Source: Parcubacteria group bacterium Gr01-1014_29 (GTDB taxonomy: Bacteria; Patescibacteriota; Minisyncoccia; Ryanbacterales; 2-02-FULL-48-12). Taken from it: DNA of 38,632 nucleotides. The notes under the pieces are model-generated. The model was not told where the DNA came from. It saw only the letters and a list, made by a program, of their open reading frames with translations, and ran no database searches. Positions 7,323 to 14,131 of the stretch are shown here, piece after piece. Positions within the stretch are counted from its first letter, which is position 1; each line of letters opens with the position of its first letter. Location: positions 1 through 38,632 of the forward strand of contig VMFT01000005.1 in NCBI GenBank assembly GCA_007376195.1, written 5' to 3'. A program made the position numbers and the translations under genes.

Positions 7323-7463
7323 CACCAAAAACGGCACCCCCCGCCACTTCTTGAAATCTATCAAGTCCTGTACAATCTGGTGCACATTCCGTCCCAGAGC
7401 CGCAACATTCAAGAAAACAGTCGCATGGCGCGACTGTTTTCGTTTTTGAAAACAAAAAAGCCC
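7323..7463. repeat. Repeat R1, copy A
   Basis: 141 bp matching 8644-8784 without length change. The left 90 bp are diverged and the right 50 bp almost identical. It contains a perfect 12-bp stem hairpin (7413-7441) followed by T-rich then A-rich sequence, so it works as a back-to-back terminator. Each copy lies downstream of a leftward gene that is preceded by repeat R2. Confidence 0.8.
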
Positions 7464-7489
7464 CTCCTCCGTTAAAACTTCGGAAGGGC
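7457..7489 (-). terminator. Terminator for the gene at 7536-8180
   Basis: GCCC (7460-7463) and CCG pair with CGG and GGGC (7481-7489). Leftward it runs into TTTTTTG. Confidence 0.6.
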
Positions 7490-7535
7490 AGGCCGTACGG
7501 ATGTCCGATTGGGTTGTGGTACCTGGAGATATGTA

Positions 7536-8180
7536 TCATGCAGTTAGGTTGGACGGTGTTCGCTCCTTGGTATCAATGTTGATATCAAGTTCTGAAATAT
7601 CTTCTCCGATGCTGTGTAGATATGACTGATACAAACGGAGCATATTTCTTAGTTCGTGACGTTCGCTCAAACTGGTAATCTTCTGTGAATTTCTGAGGAC
7701 AATCACAATGAAGTTATGAACATCTTCTGGTGGTACCGTTGTACCATCTGCGAGGCGACTATTCAGGCCATCATATAGACGCATGAACTCGTAAAAATAA
7801 TTGCTCCACCATTCTTCTTTGTCTGTTTCCATCCATTCACTGGCTAACCGATATTCATGCAACGCCGACTTCTCGCCCCAAACCATGAGTACATTGATTT
7901 TCTCTTTTGGATACCAACTGAAATGTGCTCTACCAGCGTGATGCCGTATTTCTTGGGGTGTTACAATCTGTAAATTGTGACCCTCGTTTGCAAGAGAAAG
8001 AGATGCAGAATTGAGGGCGAGGTGGCTTATAACCTGATTACGTGTAAGTGGCCGCCAAAAATGGTAGCCATGATGACTCCTGAATGCGTATGCAAAATCC
8101 GTGGAAATCAGAGCTAGCTCATTTATCAAAGGAGAGTAATCTTCCTCGCGAGGAATCTCTTTCCTGAATTTCTTGTCCAT
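7536..8180 (-). CDS. Unknown 214-residue protein
   Basis: GGAGG six bases before the ATG and a promoter at 8209-8237 support this gene. It is soluble, rich in His and Trp (RSHHGYHFWRP, IRHHAGRAHFSWYP, EEWWSNYFYEF), and predicted mainly helical, with an acidic C-terminal tail. The His-rich N-terminal half could bind metal, but no known catalytic motif is present. It stands as a single gene between R1 and R2. Confidence 0.75.
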   Translation of the reverse strand: MDKKFRKEIPREEDYSPLINELALISTDFAYAFRSHHGYHFWRPLTRNQVISHLALNSASLSLANEGHNLQIVTPQEIRHHAGRAHFSWYPKEKINVLMVWGEKSALHEYRLASEWMETDKEEWWSNYFYEFMRLYDGLNSRLADGTTVPPEDVHNFIVIVLRNSQKITSLSERHELRNMLRLYQSYLHSIGEDISELDINIDTKERTPSNLTA

Positions 8181-8208
8181 CGTTCACCTCCGTTCATTTT
8201 CTAAATGT

Positions 8209-8237
8209 TATATAGCACTTATTTGTTTATTTTGCAA
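8209..8237 (-). promoter_or_regulatory. Promoter for the gene at 7536-8180
   Basis: Minus strand TTGCAA (8232-8237), 17 bases, TATATA (8209-8214). Confidence 0.6.
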
Positions 8238-8252
8238 TGATATGATACTTAT

Positions 8253-8368
8253 TTCCCGAAACTCCGTCCATGCAACAATTTTCTGAAACATACGGTTTCC
8301 CGACCTTCGCTAAACCGACCGGCAGACAAAGCTACGGTGGGCAAGCAAGCAATTCCGGCTCCCGCAAC
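8253..8368. repeat. Repeat R2, copy A, ending in a tRNA-fMet 3' copy
   Basis: About 115 bp matching 9213-9321. The central part (CTTCGCTAAACCGACCGG to GGTGGGCAAGCAAGC) is identical in both copies and is a degenerate palindrome. The last 20 bp (8349-8368) are identical to tRNA-fMet 5204-5223, T loop to CCA start. Confidence 0.85.
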
Positions 8369-8392
8369 TAAAAATTATTGTTACTGTTAAAC

Positions 8393-8421
8393 AAAAAACT
8401 CCATTCAGCACGGAGTTTTTT
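8393..8421. terminator. Terminator beside the tRNA-like RNA
   Basis: AAAAAACTCC (8393-8402) pairs with GGAGTTTTTT (8412-8421). Symmetric, so usable on either strand. Confidence 0.75.
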
Positions 8422-8425
8422 GGTG

Positions 8426-8503
8426 TGGACCCGGCGGGACTTGCACCCGCTTTCCCGAGTGACAACAACGGTGTGTTACTTTATACACAACGGGCCCGGA
8501 TCC
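8426..8503 (-). ncRNA. tRNA-like RNA lacking a D arm
   Basis: On the minus strand GGATCCG (8503-8497) pairs with CGGGTCC (8433-8427) as a seven-bp acceptor stem, including one G-U pair that exists only on this strand, followed by a discriminator A. Directly adjacent is a perfect T arm GCGGG, TGCAAGT loop, CCCGC (8450-8434), with the same T-G-C loop start as the tRNA-fMet here. The middle cannot form a D arm or a seven-base anticodon loop; instead CCCG pairs with CGGG around a TGTGT/ACACA hairpin. It may be a degenerate tRNA, a tRNA mimic, or the tRNA-end of an inserted element. A terminator follows at 8393-8421. Confidence 0.45.
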
Positions 8504-8518
8504 ACGGAAGTATCGTAA

Positions 8519-8595
8519 AATAGAAAAAGCCCTTTTTCAAGGACTCTTTCTGTGTCACTCGGGATTGCCCGTAGTGTTACGAACATCCGTTGTAT
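8519..8595 (-). ncRNA. Putative short RNA with promoter and terminator
   Basis: A consensus promoter (8602-8629) predicts a start near 8595. A ten-bp stem with a GAAA tetraloop and U tail (8525-8548) would end the transcript after about 75 bases. No ORF of note lies inside. It contains an 11-base segment (8553-8563) perfectly complementary to 8454-8464 in the tRNA-like RNA. If the terminator is read through, both would be in one RNA and the pairing would compete with the tRNA-like fold. It may instead be the shell of a gene cassette that lost its gene. Confidence 0.4.
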
Positions 8596-8601
8596 GCCTC
8601 A

Positions 8602-8629
8602 ATCTTATCAAATTGTGAATTATTGTCAA
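8602..8629 (-). promoter_or_regulatory. Sigma-70 promoter for the short RNA
   Basis: Minus strand TTGACA (8624-8629), 16 bases, TAAGAT (8602-8607). Same design and flanking bases (TATTGACAA-like) as the promoters at 14493, 15491 and 16699. Confidence 0.65.
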
Positions 8630-8643
8630 TAGCAAGAACCGTT

Positions 8644-8784
8644 CACCAAAGACGGCAGTTCCTGCCACTTCTTTGAATCCAGCAAATCTTGCACAATCTG
8701 GTACACATTCCGTCCCAGAGCCGAAATATTCAAGAAAACAGTCGCATGGCGCGACTGTTTTCGTTTTTGAAAACAAAAAAGCCC
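8644..8784. repeat. Repeat R1, copy B
   Basis: Second copy of the 141-bp R1 element (see 7323). The 29-base hairpin is at 8734-8762. It is followed by a leftward terminator-like stem GCCC/GGGC around CGGATGTCCG (8781-8805). Confidence 0.8.
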
Positions 8785-8899
8785 GCACGGATGTCCGATT
8801 GGGCTTTGTAATGGATTTAGTAAATCTGTTTCTACCGAAACGTGTATTTGAATCCGAAGCGGGGATATACATCTCCGCCGATTACCTGCAGTTCTGTTC

Positions 8900-9133
8900 C
8901 TAGGGGAAAAAGTCCATCGGGTTTTCACTTGGCGGTTGAGCCATCTCTTTTTCAAGTTGGTAGAGTTCCTTTTTTATTTCCTCCATTGTCATGGAGGGTA
9001 TGGCAGCGTATTTATGAACCTCATTTTCTGCGTTTATTCTAGCGACCTCTTTATAAGGTGCCAGAAAGATTACCAGTAAAGTGAATACCATAGCGACGTA
9101 CAGCCATCCAACGTGAATACCTTTAACTTTCAT
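8900..9133 (-). CDS. Small membrane protein with coiled tail
   Basis: 77 residues with GGAGG eight bases before the ATG and a consensus promoter at 9174-9202. One membrane helix (about 9-25, WLYVAMVFTLLVIFLAP), then a charged helix (EEIKKELYQLEKEMA) probably in the cytoplasm, and a short Pro-rich end. Family not recognised. It occupies the same slot between R1 and R2 as the gene at 7536-8180. Confidence 0.75.
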   Translation of the reverse strand: MKVKGIHVGWLYVAMVFTLLVIFLAPYKEVARINAENEVHKYAAIPSMTMEEIKKELYQLEKEMAQPPSENPMDFFP

Positions 9134-9173
9134 ACCAGTTTCCTCCTTTTCAAGGTGAATTAAAGTCGGTCAA

Positions 9174-9202
9174 ATTGTATATCTTTCATGACGATTTGTC
9201 AA
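9174..9202 (-). promoter_or_regulatory. Promoter for the gene at 8900-9133
   Basis: Minus strand TTGACA (9197-9202), 17 bases, TACAAT (9174-9179). Confidence 0.7.
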
Positions 9203-9212
9203 CCGTTACCAC

Positions 9213-9321
9213 TTCCCGAAACTGCGTCCATGCAACATTCTGAAACACATGGTTCCCCGACCTTCGCTAAACCGACCGGCAGACAAAGCTACGGTGGGCA
9301 AGCAAGCAATTCCGGCTTCCC
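9213..9321. repeat. Repeat R2, copy B
   Basis: Second R2 copy. It ends in GCAATTCCGGCTTCCC, a one-base-changed and shortened version of the tRNA-fMet 3' end. Confidence 0.8.
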
Positions 9322-9385
9322 AAAATTTTTGTTTTGGTGTAGTCTGATTATTGAGAGTACCAAATTGTCTGAAAGGAGTTTCTGT

Positions 9386-9724
9386 ATGCAAAAACAGAGG
9401 AGTAGTTGCTTTCTTTGGTTGGTGTTGCTGATTGTATTGCTGGCGGGATGCGCTTCCGGACCGCTCACGAAACGTGAGAAAGGAGCGCTCTTGGGAGGCG
9501 CGGGCGGTGCGGGCGTTGGCGCGTTGTTGGGCGGCGGCAAAGGCGCTGTCATTGGCGGAGCGCTGGGAGGGCTCGGCGGAGCTCTTTTAGGGGATCAGTT
9601 TCAACGGCGGGAACAGGAGCAGTGGGAACAGCAGCGTGAATTGGAAAATCAACAACGCGAGATCGAACGACAGCGAAAAGATCTCGAGCGGCTCAAGCGC
9701 CACAATTACTACAAGGGATACTAA
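9386..9724 (+). CDS. Glycine-zipper lipoprotein
   Basis: 112 residues. A signal peptide ends in the lipobox LLAGC with C22 as lipidation site. Then comes a Gly/Ala-rich zipper (about 35-70, GALLGGAGGAGVGALLGG and related) that can insert in membranes, and a Gln/Glu/Arg-rich coiled-coil tail. The start at 9386 follows AAAGGAG; an upstream in-frame extension into repeat R2 is not credible. It resembles the 17-kDa/YMGG-type surface lipoproteins. CPR cells are thought to have one membrane, so it probably faces outward from the cytoplasmic membrane. Confidence 0.82.
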   Translation: MQKQRSSCFLWLVLLIVLLAGCASGPLTKREKGALLGGAGGAGVGALLGGGKGAVIGGALGGLGGALLGDQFQRREQEQWEQQRELENQQREIERQRKDLERLKRHNYYKGY

Positions 9725-9750
9725 GGTCGGACAGAGCTAAGAACATTTTT

Positions 9751-9779
9751 AGAGATGGTATGTGCGCCATCTCTTTTTT
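9751..9779 (+). terminator. Terminator of the lipoprotein gene
   Basis: AGAGATGG (9751-9758) pairs with CCATCTCT (9767-9774), followed by a T-run. Confidence 0.85.
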
Positions 9780-9883
9780 AATATAATCAATTGGATAGGA
9801 AACAGAGCACATGAAATGAATTTTTGTAAGGCATCCTCGCTGTATATTTGTTTTCGTGATATATTTACCATGAGAGGTGTTCT

Positions 9884-10780
9884 ATGAAAACATATAGACA
9901 GATGATTGCCCTTTTTTGCTGTATAACGTTGTTTTTGGTGTTTACTCCTCCGCTTGTGCGGGGGGAAGTTTTACAAAAAGAAAACCCCTGGTGGCCGTCG
10001 ACGGTTATAAACCCCCCCGAACTTGAGGCATTTTTTAGAGTACTAGACGAAAAAGCAAAAGGTGTGTTTGTGCTTCCGAAGACCACATATGATCCGCGTA
10101 TGATGTTGATAGAACCGGAGCCGAATGCTGTCTTAAATATGGAAGGAAGGTTAATCGGGTTTACTATTTCAGTTGCGGTGACAAAACGCGTAAAAAACAG
10201 GTATGTGTACCGCAAGTTTTTGTATCACAATGTATGGGCCAGTGATATTGAGGAGATATTTTACGACGTGTCATTTCTTGACCGTACGATTGATGAAAAC
10301 AAGAAATTGGCACTCAACGAAAATGGTACCGCCTACGAGAATCTCGTAAAAGTGTCAGCTGCCAATGTAAAACAGGAAGCGGTGGATAATGCTCTCAAAG
10401 CCTGCCGTGCGATTATCACGGACATCGCAAAAGGGCTGGCGCCGATAGCGCCAGAACATAGTAACTTAGATTTATTTGCCCGGCGCGTGGATCACTACTT
10501 CAGCCAAGCCTTTGAACCGTATCTGGCATTTGGGCCGTACGATCCGGCAACATATATTCTCGTGTTTGATTACGATCCCTTGGGTGCGAATACGTTTTTA
10601 TTAAAAATTGCCCGTGTGTTTCTGGTGCCATCACCAAGCGGTACTACGCTTCCGTTATTTGGTCGGGCGCAGCTCGTGGCGAAGGTTGTCTCAACAGACG
10701 CATCTTCCGTTTCCGGAGATACTCTCGCAAAACAGACATTCCGCGCACTGCTCGCTTTGCACAATAGCGGAAGAAAATAA
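9884..10780 (+). CDS. Secreted protein of unknown function
   Basis: 298 residues. A signal peptide covers about 1-27 (IALFCCITLFLVFTPPLVRG, cleavage near GE). The mature part has mixed helix and strand, with several aromatic-rich segments (YVYRKFLYHNVWASDIEEIF, DHYFSQAFEPYLAFGPYDP) and no membrane anchor. I do not recognise a family and see no catalytic motif. A GAGAGG sequence precedes the ATG and a strong terminator follows, so it is a single-gene unit. Confidence 0.75.
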   Translation: MKTYRQMIALFCCITLFLVFTPPLVRGEVLQKENPWWPSTVINPPELEAFFRVLDEKAKGVFVLPKTTYDPRMMLIEPEPNAVLNMEGRLIGFTISVAVTKRVKNRYVYRKFLYHNVWASDIEEIFYDVSFLDRTIDENKKLALNENGTAYENLVKVSAANVKQEAVDNALKACRAIITDIAKGLAPIAPEHSNLDLFARRVDHYFSQAFEPYLAFGPYDPATYILVFDYDPLGANTFLLKIARVFLVPSPSGTTLPLFGRAQLVAKVVSTDASSVSGDTLAKQTFRALLALHNSGRK

Positions 10781-10792
10781 ATACTATCAAGA

Positions 10793-10816
10793 CCGGTGTC
10801 CTGACACCGGCTTTTT
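10793..10816 (+). terminator. Terminator of the secreted-protein gene
   Basis: CCGGTGTC (10793-10800) and GACACCGG (10803-10810) followed by CTTTTTC. Confidence 0.88.
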
Positions 10817-10832
10817 CTTTTTCTCCAGACTG

Positions 10833-10861
10833 TTGTGTATCCAGTAGACGTTGAGTATTAT
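10833..10861 (+). promoter_or_regulatory. pheS promoter giving a leaderless mRNA
   Basis: TTGTGT (10833-10838), 17 bases, TATTAT (10856-10861). The expected start point falls on the A of the pheS ATG at 10868, which agrees with the absence of a Shine-Dalgarno. Confidence 0.6.
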
Positions 10862-10867
10862 ATATAT

Positions 10868-11926
10868 ATGCAGAATTTGGAAGAATTAAAACAAGAAGCT
10901 CTTACTGCCATACGGGGGGCGGAACGTATGGTGGATTTGCGGGACGTGGAAGTGAAATATCTTGGGCGGAGAGGATTGCTTACGGAGGTATTACGAGGAT
11001 TAAAAGATGTACCGGAGAAAGAACGGAAAGAGAAGGGGATGGAAGCAAACACACTTCGGGAACTATTGGAGCTCGAAATAGCAACACGCCGATCGCAATT
11101 GCAAGATGCGGAGTATCCGCGGCAGTTAGAGGCCGAAAAAATTGATATTACTCAACCCGGCCGCAAATATCACACAGGCAGTCTTCATCCTCTTACACTT
11201 GTTCAACGCGAGGTCCAAGATATTTTAGGGAAGATGGGGTTTTCCACAGTTCGCGGTCCCGAAGTGGAACTTGAGTGGTATAACTTCGACTCGCTCAATT
11301 TGCCGAAATATCATCCTGCGCGCGACATGCAAGACACGCTCTGGCTCGACGAGAAACCAGTCGCGCTCAAAAAGCGGGGAGAAAATATTCTCTCGCGCCT
11401 CCTCATGCGCACGCAAGTCACTTCAATTCAGGTGCGTTTTATGGAAAAAAATAATCCCCCGTTTGCAATTGTTATGCCCGGAAATGTTTTCCGGCGTGAA
11501 GCCTCTGACGCATCGCACGAAAGCCAGTTTTCCCAGATGGACGGGCTCGCAGTGGGACCGGACGCGTCGCTTGCAAATCTGAAGTGGGTGATGGAAACGG
11601 TGATGAAAAAATTGTTTGGCTCGGGCGTCAAAACGCGTTTGCGTCCCAGTTATTTTCCGTTTACCGAGCCGTCCGTGGAACTGGACATGGAGTGTTTAGT
11701 ATGCCAAGGCCGCGGGTGTTCTGTATGTAAAAAAACAGGCTGGATTGAAGTATTACCCGGCGGTATGGTACATCCGAGAGTTTTTGAGGCGGCCGGATAT
11801 AATCCGCGCGAGAACCAAGGATACGCTTTTGATATTGGCATTGATCGCATTGCCATGATGAAATATGGCGTTCCTGATATTCGCCTGTTTCGCTCGCAGG
11901 ATTTACGATTCATTAACCAGTTTTAA
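10868..11926 (+). CDS. pheS: Phenylalanyl-tRNA synthetase alpha subunit
   Basis: 352 residues. An N-terminal coiled-coil region (about 1-85) binds tRNA; the class II catalytic core follows. Visible are GRKYHTGSLHPLTLVQREV, the motif 2 region FRREASDASHESQFSQMDGLAV, and the Cys cluster CLVCQGRGCSVCKKTGWIEV ahead of GMVHPRVFEAAGY, typical of bacterial PheS. Motif 3 (GIDRIAMMKYGVPDIR) is near the end. I chose the ATG at 10868; an in-frame ATG at 10835 lies inside the promoter. It pairs with PheT to form the alpha2-beta2 enzyme charging tRNA-Phe. Confidence 0.95.
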   Translation: MQNLEELKQEALTAIRGAERMVDLRDVEVKYLGRRGLLTEVLRGLKDVPEKERKEKGMEANTLRELLELEIATRRSQLQDAEYPRQLEAEKIDITQPGRKYHTGSLHPLTLVQREVQDILGKMGFSTVRGPEVELEWYNFDSLNLPKYHPARDMQDTLWLDEKPVALKKRGENILSRLLMRTQVTSIQVRFMEKNNPPFAIVMPGNVFRREASDASHESQFSQMDGLAVGPDASLANLKWVMETVMKKLFGSGVKTRLRPSYFPFTEPSVELDMECLVCQGRGCSVCKKTGWIEVLPGGMVHPRVFEAAGYNPRENQGYAFDIGIDRIAMMKYGVPDIRLFRSQDLRFINQF

Positions 11927-11930
11927 AAAA

Positions 11931-12011
11931 GGCGCTAGGCTTTAGGAATTAGGCTCTAGAACGATGTTGCTGTCTCTAGTCCTAAAGCCTAAAGCCTAAA
12001 ACCTAAAGCCT
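11931..12011. repeat. TAGGCTTT-family hairpin between pheS and pheT
   Basis: The left arm (about 11934-11960) carries TAGGCTTTAGG and TAGGCTCTAG; the right arm (about 11974-12011) carries four imperfect CCTAAAG units. The arms pair around a loop of about 13 bases. It is an empty version of the inverted repeat enclosing the four-helix-bundle gene at 3529. It starts just after the pheS stop and ends at the pheT ATG. Confidence 0.8.
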
Positions 12012-14048
12012 ATGAAATTTTCGTATACATGGCTGAAAGAATATATTCCTTCACTTCCTCCTCCCAAAAAAGTGGCGGAGCTTTTGCTTATGTATTCCTT
12101 TGAAGTGGAGAGTGTAGAAAAAAAAGGCCGCGATACTGTTTTTTCCATAGACATTCTCCCAAATCGTATTGCCGATGCTTCCGGGCACCGCGGAGTAGCG
12201 GGGGAGCTTTCTGCTATTTTGCAAAAACCCTGTAAAGTTCCAAAACGTTCCTTCAAAGAAGCAGCAGAGTCAACCACGGCGTTCGTTCATATAGATGTAA
12301 GAGATACACAAGGTTGTCCGCGTTATGCGGCGCGCATGTTGAAAGACGTACATGTTGCCGAAGCACCCGCATGGCTGCAGGAACGCCTCGGCGCGTGTGG
12401 TATCAAATCTATCAATAATGTTGTCGATGTTGCGAATTATGTCATGTTGGATATGGTGCAGCCGCTTCATGTGTTTGACGCTGATAAAATCGGGGGCGGG
12501 ATAATTGTACGCAGAGCTGTGTCGGGTGAAAAGTTTGTAAGTTTGGACGGCGAGACATACACGCTCGACTCGCGCGATTTGGTTATTGCTGACAACAAGG
12601 GGCCGCTGGCTTTGGCGGGTATTAAAGGTGGCAAGTGTGCAGAAGTAAACGAAGAAACAAAAAACATTATAATAGAATCCGCTAATTTTGATCCCGAATC
12701 CATTGAGCGGACAGCGAAAAAAGTAAATCTGCTTACGGACGCGGCGGTGCGTTTTCGGGTGGGAATTGACCCTAATCTTACCGTGCTTGCCATCAACGAA
12801 GCAGCTTCACTCATTCAAGAAATCGCGGGTGGCAGATTGCTTCGGGGTATAGTAGATACCGGAAAAAATACGCCCGCAAGAACAATTGGTATCCACAAAG
12901 AAAAGGCAAACAGTGTGTTGGGGATTAGTTTGTCTGAAAAAGAAATGGTTGCTATTTTTAAGCGGCTGGGGTTTGGCGTGACAAGACAAAAAGAATATAT
13001 ACAGGTGCGTATTCCTTCGATTCGCGTGGATTTACAAGGTGAAGAAGATCTTATAGAAGAGCTTGCGCGCATGTATGGATTCTTTAACATCAAGCCCGTT
13101 GCTCCGCGTATTACATTTATGGAAGTGGGGGACACCCGGCGCGAGAAATTCCGCGAACGCGTGCGTGAACGAGTGGCGGCATTTGGGTACAGCGAAGTAT
13201 ACAGTTACGCATTTGCGGGAGAACGCGAGATGAGTCTGTATACGGGGCAAGCTGGTGTTCTTTCACTTTTGAATCCGCTCCGCCCCGACATGAAGTATCT
13301 CCGAGCAAATCTTATAGGTTCTTTGCTTTCGGCGCTTGCAAAAAATCAGCAACAGGACGCGGCGCGCGTGTTTGAAGCGGGAAATGTTTTTTCACGCCCT
13401 GCAAAAAGTATTCGTGATACGACTGAACTTGAGGAAGAGCGTATCGCATTCGGTTTTTTTACAAAAGACTTACATGAAAGTTCTTATTTTGAGTTAAAGG
13501 GGGTTGTTTCATCACTTTTTGAATCTTTCGGGATTGATGACATGTATTTTGACGACGCTGATCCGGGTTCTTCTAACCTATTTCATCCGTTCCGATCTGC
13601 CCAAATAAAAACCGATACCCAAACGATTGGCATAGTGGGCGAAGTTCATCCGCGTGTGAGAGACCTGTTTGGGATACGCGGCGGTGTGGGGATTGCCGAG
13701 CTCTCGTTTGCAAAACTGTTTGAGGCCGCTTCCGCCGAGCTCCGCTATCAGGAAATATCAAAATACCCAAGCGTTATGCGCGATGTCGCGCTTTTGGTGC
13801 CGATGGATACACGCGTGGCAGAAGTGGAAGACATTATAGAAAACACAGGGGGTGAACTATTAGCGGATACGGATATTATAGATATATATGAAGGCGCAGA
13901 ACTTCCCGACGGCAAAAAGAATTTCGCGTTTCGATTGGTGTTCCAATCGCCCGATCGCACATTGAAAGACGAAGAAGTGAACGCGATTGTGGAGAAGATA
14001 ACAAAAACACTCGAGGAGACGAATGAGGAGTGGGAGGTGAGGGGGTAG
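12012..14048 (+). CDS. pheT: Phenylalanyl-tRNA synthetase beta subunit, short form
   Basis: 678 residues against about 795 in E. coli. MKFSYTWLKEYIPSLP starts normally, but residues 37-50 run from FEVESVEKK straight into FSIDILPNRIADASGHRGVAGEL. The roughly 115-residue OB-fold (EMAPII-like) tRNA-binding domain inserted there in most bacteria is therefore absent. The B3/B4 editing region (CPRYAARML, INNVVDVANYVMLDMVQPLHVFD), the B5 domain, the catalytic-like core and the C-terminal FDX-ACB domain (SKYPSVMRDVALLVP, LVFQSPDRTLKDEEV) are present. The usual RYERGVDP reads RFRVGIDP here. Confidence 0.93.
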   Translation: MKFSYTWLKEYIPSLPPPKKVAELLLMYSFEVESVEKKGRDTVFSIDILPNRIADASGHRGVAGELSAILQKPCKVPKRSFKEAAESTTAFVHIDVRDTQGCPRYAARMLKDVHVAEAPAWLQERLGACGIKSINNVVDVANYVMLDMVQPLHVFDADKIGGGIIVRRAVSGEKFVSLDGETYTLDSRDLVIADNKGPLALAGIKGGKCAEVNEETKNIIIESANFDPESIERTAKKVNLLTDAAVRFRVGIDPNLTVLAINEAASLIQEIAGGRLLRGIVDTGKNTPARTIGIHKEKANSVLGISLSEKEMVAIFKRLGFGVTRQKEYIQVRIPSIRVDLQGEEDLIEELARMYGFFNIKPVAPRITFMEVGDTRREKFRERVRERVAAFGYSEVYSYAFAGEREMSLYTGQAGVLSLLNPLRPDMKYLRANLIGSLLSALAKNQQQDAARVFEAGNVFSRPAKSIRDTTELEEERIAFGFFTKDLHESSYFELKGVVSSLFESFGIDDMYFDDADPGSSNLFHPFRSAQIKTDTQTIGIVGEVHPRVRDLFGIRGGVGIAELSFAKLFEAASAELRYQEISKYPSVMRDVALLVPMDTRVAEVEDIIENTGGELLADTDIIDIYEGAELPDGKKNFAFRLVFQSPDRTLKDEEVNAIVEKITKTLEETNEEWEVRG

Positions 14049-14077
14049 GGATTAGGCTCTAGGCCCTAGGCTTTAGG
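14047..14077. repeat. Solo TAGGCTTT-family arm after pheT
   Basis: Three units (TTAGGCTCTAGG, CCCTAGG, CTTTAGG) beginning at the pheT stop codon. It has the orientation of the left arm at 3499; no right arm is present. Confidence 0.75.
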
Positions 14078-14082
14078 AAAAT

Positions 14083-14117
14083 AAAAAAGCCCGGCCATGG
14101 GAGATGGCGCGGGCTGG
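14083..14117 (-). terminator. Module terminator, copy 1
   Basis: GCCCG-GCCAT, GGGAG loop, ATGGC-(G)-CGGGC; leftward it ends in a T-run. Nearly identical copies occur at 14976 and 16271, each just downstream of a leftward small gene. Confidence 0.85.
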
Positions 14118-14131
14118 GGGCGAGGTACAAA

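Noticed and set aside
7252-7539. A Cys-rich ORF (with a similar one at 8555-8872) encoding CDCFLE and GSGTEC peptides
   Set aside because: Both lie across repeat R1, whose core is a terminator hairpin. The first also contains the likely promoter of the next operon; the second runs across the promoter and into the end of the putative short RNA. Amino-acid changes between copies are not conservative. More likely a by-product of the repeat.
8426-8595. Possible tmRNA or split tmRNA
   Set aside because: The T arm and acceptor resemble a tmRNA end, but there is no tag reading frame, no GGATTCGAC-type region and no pseudoknots; the 78-base span is far too short.
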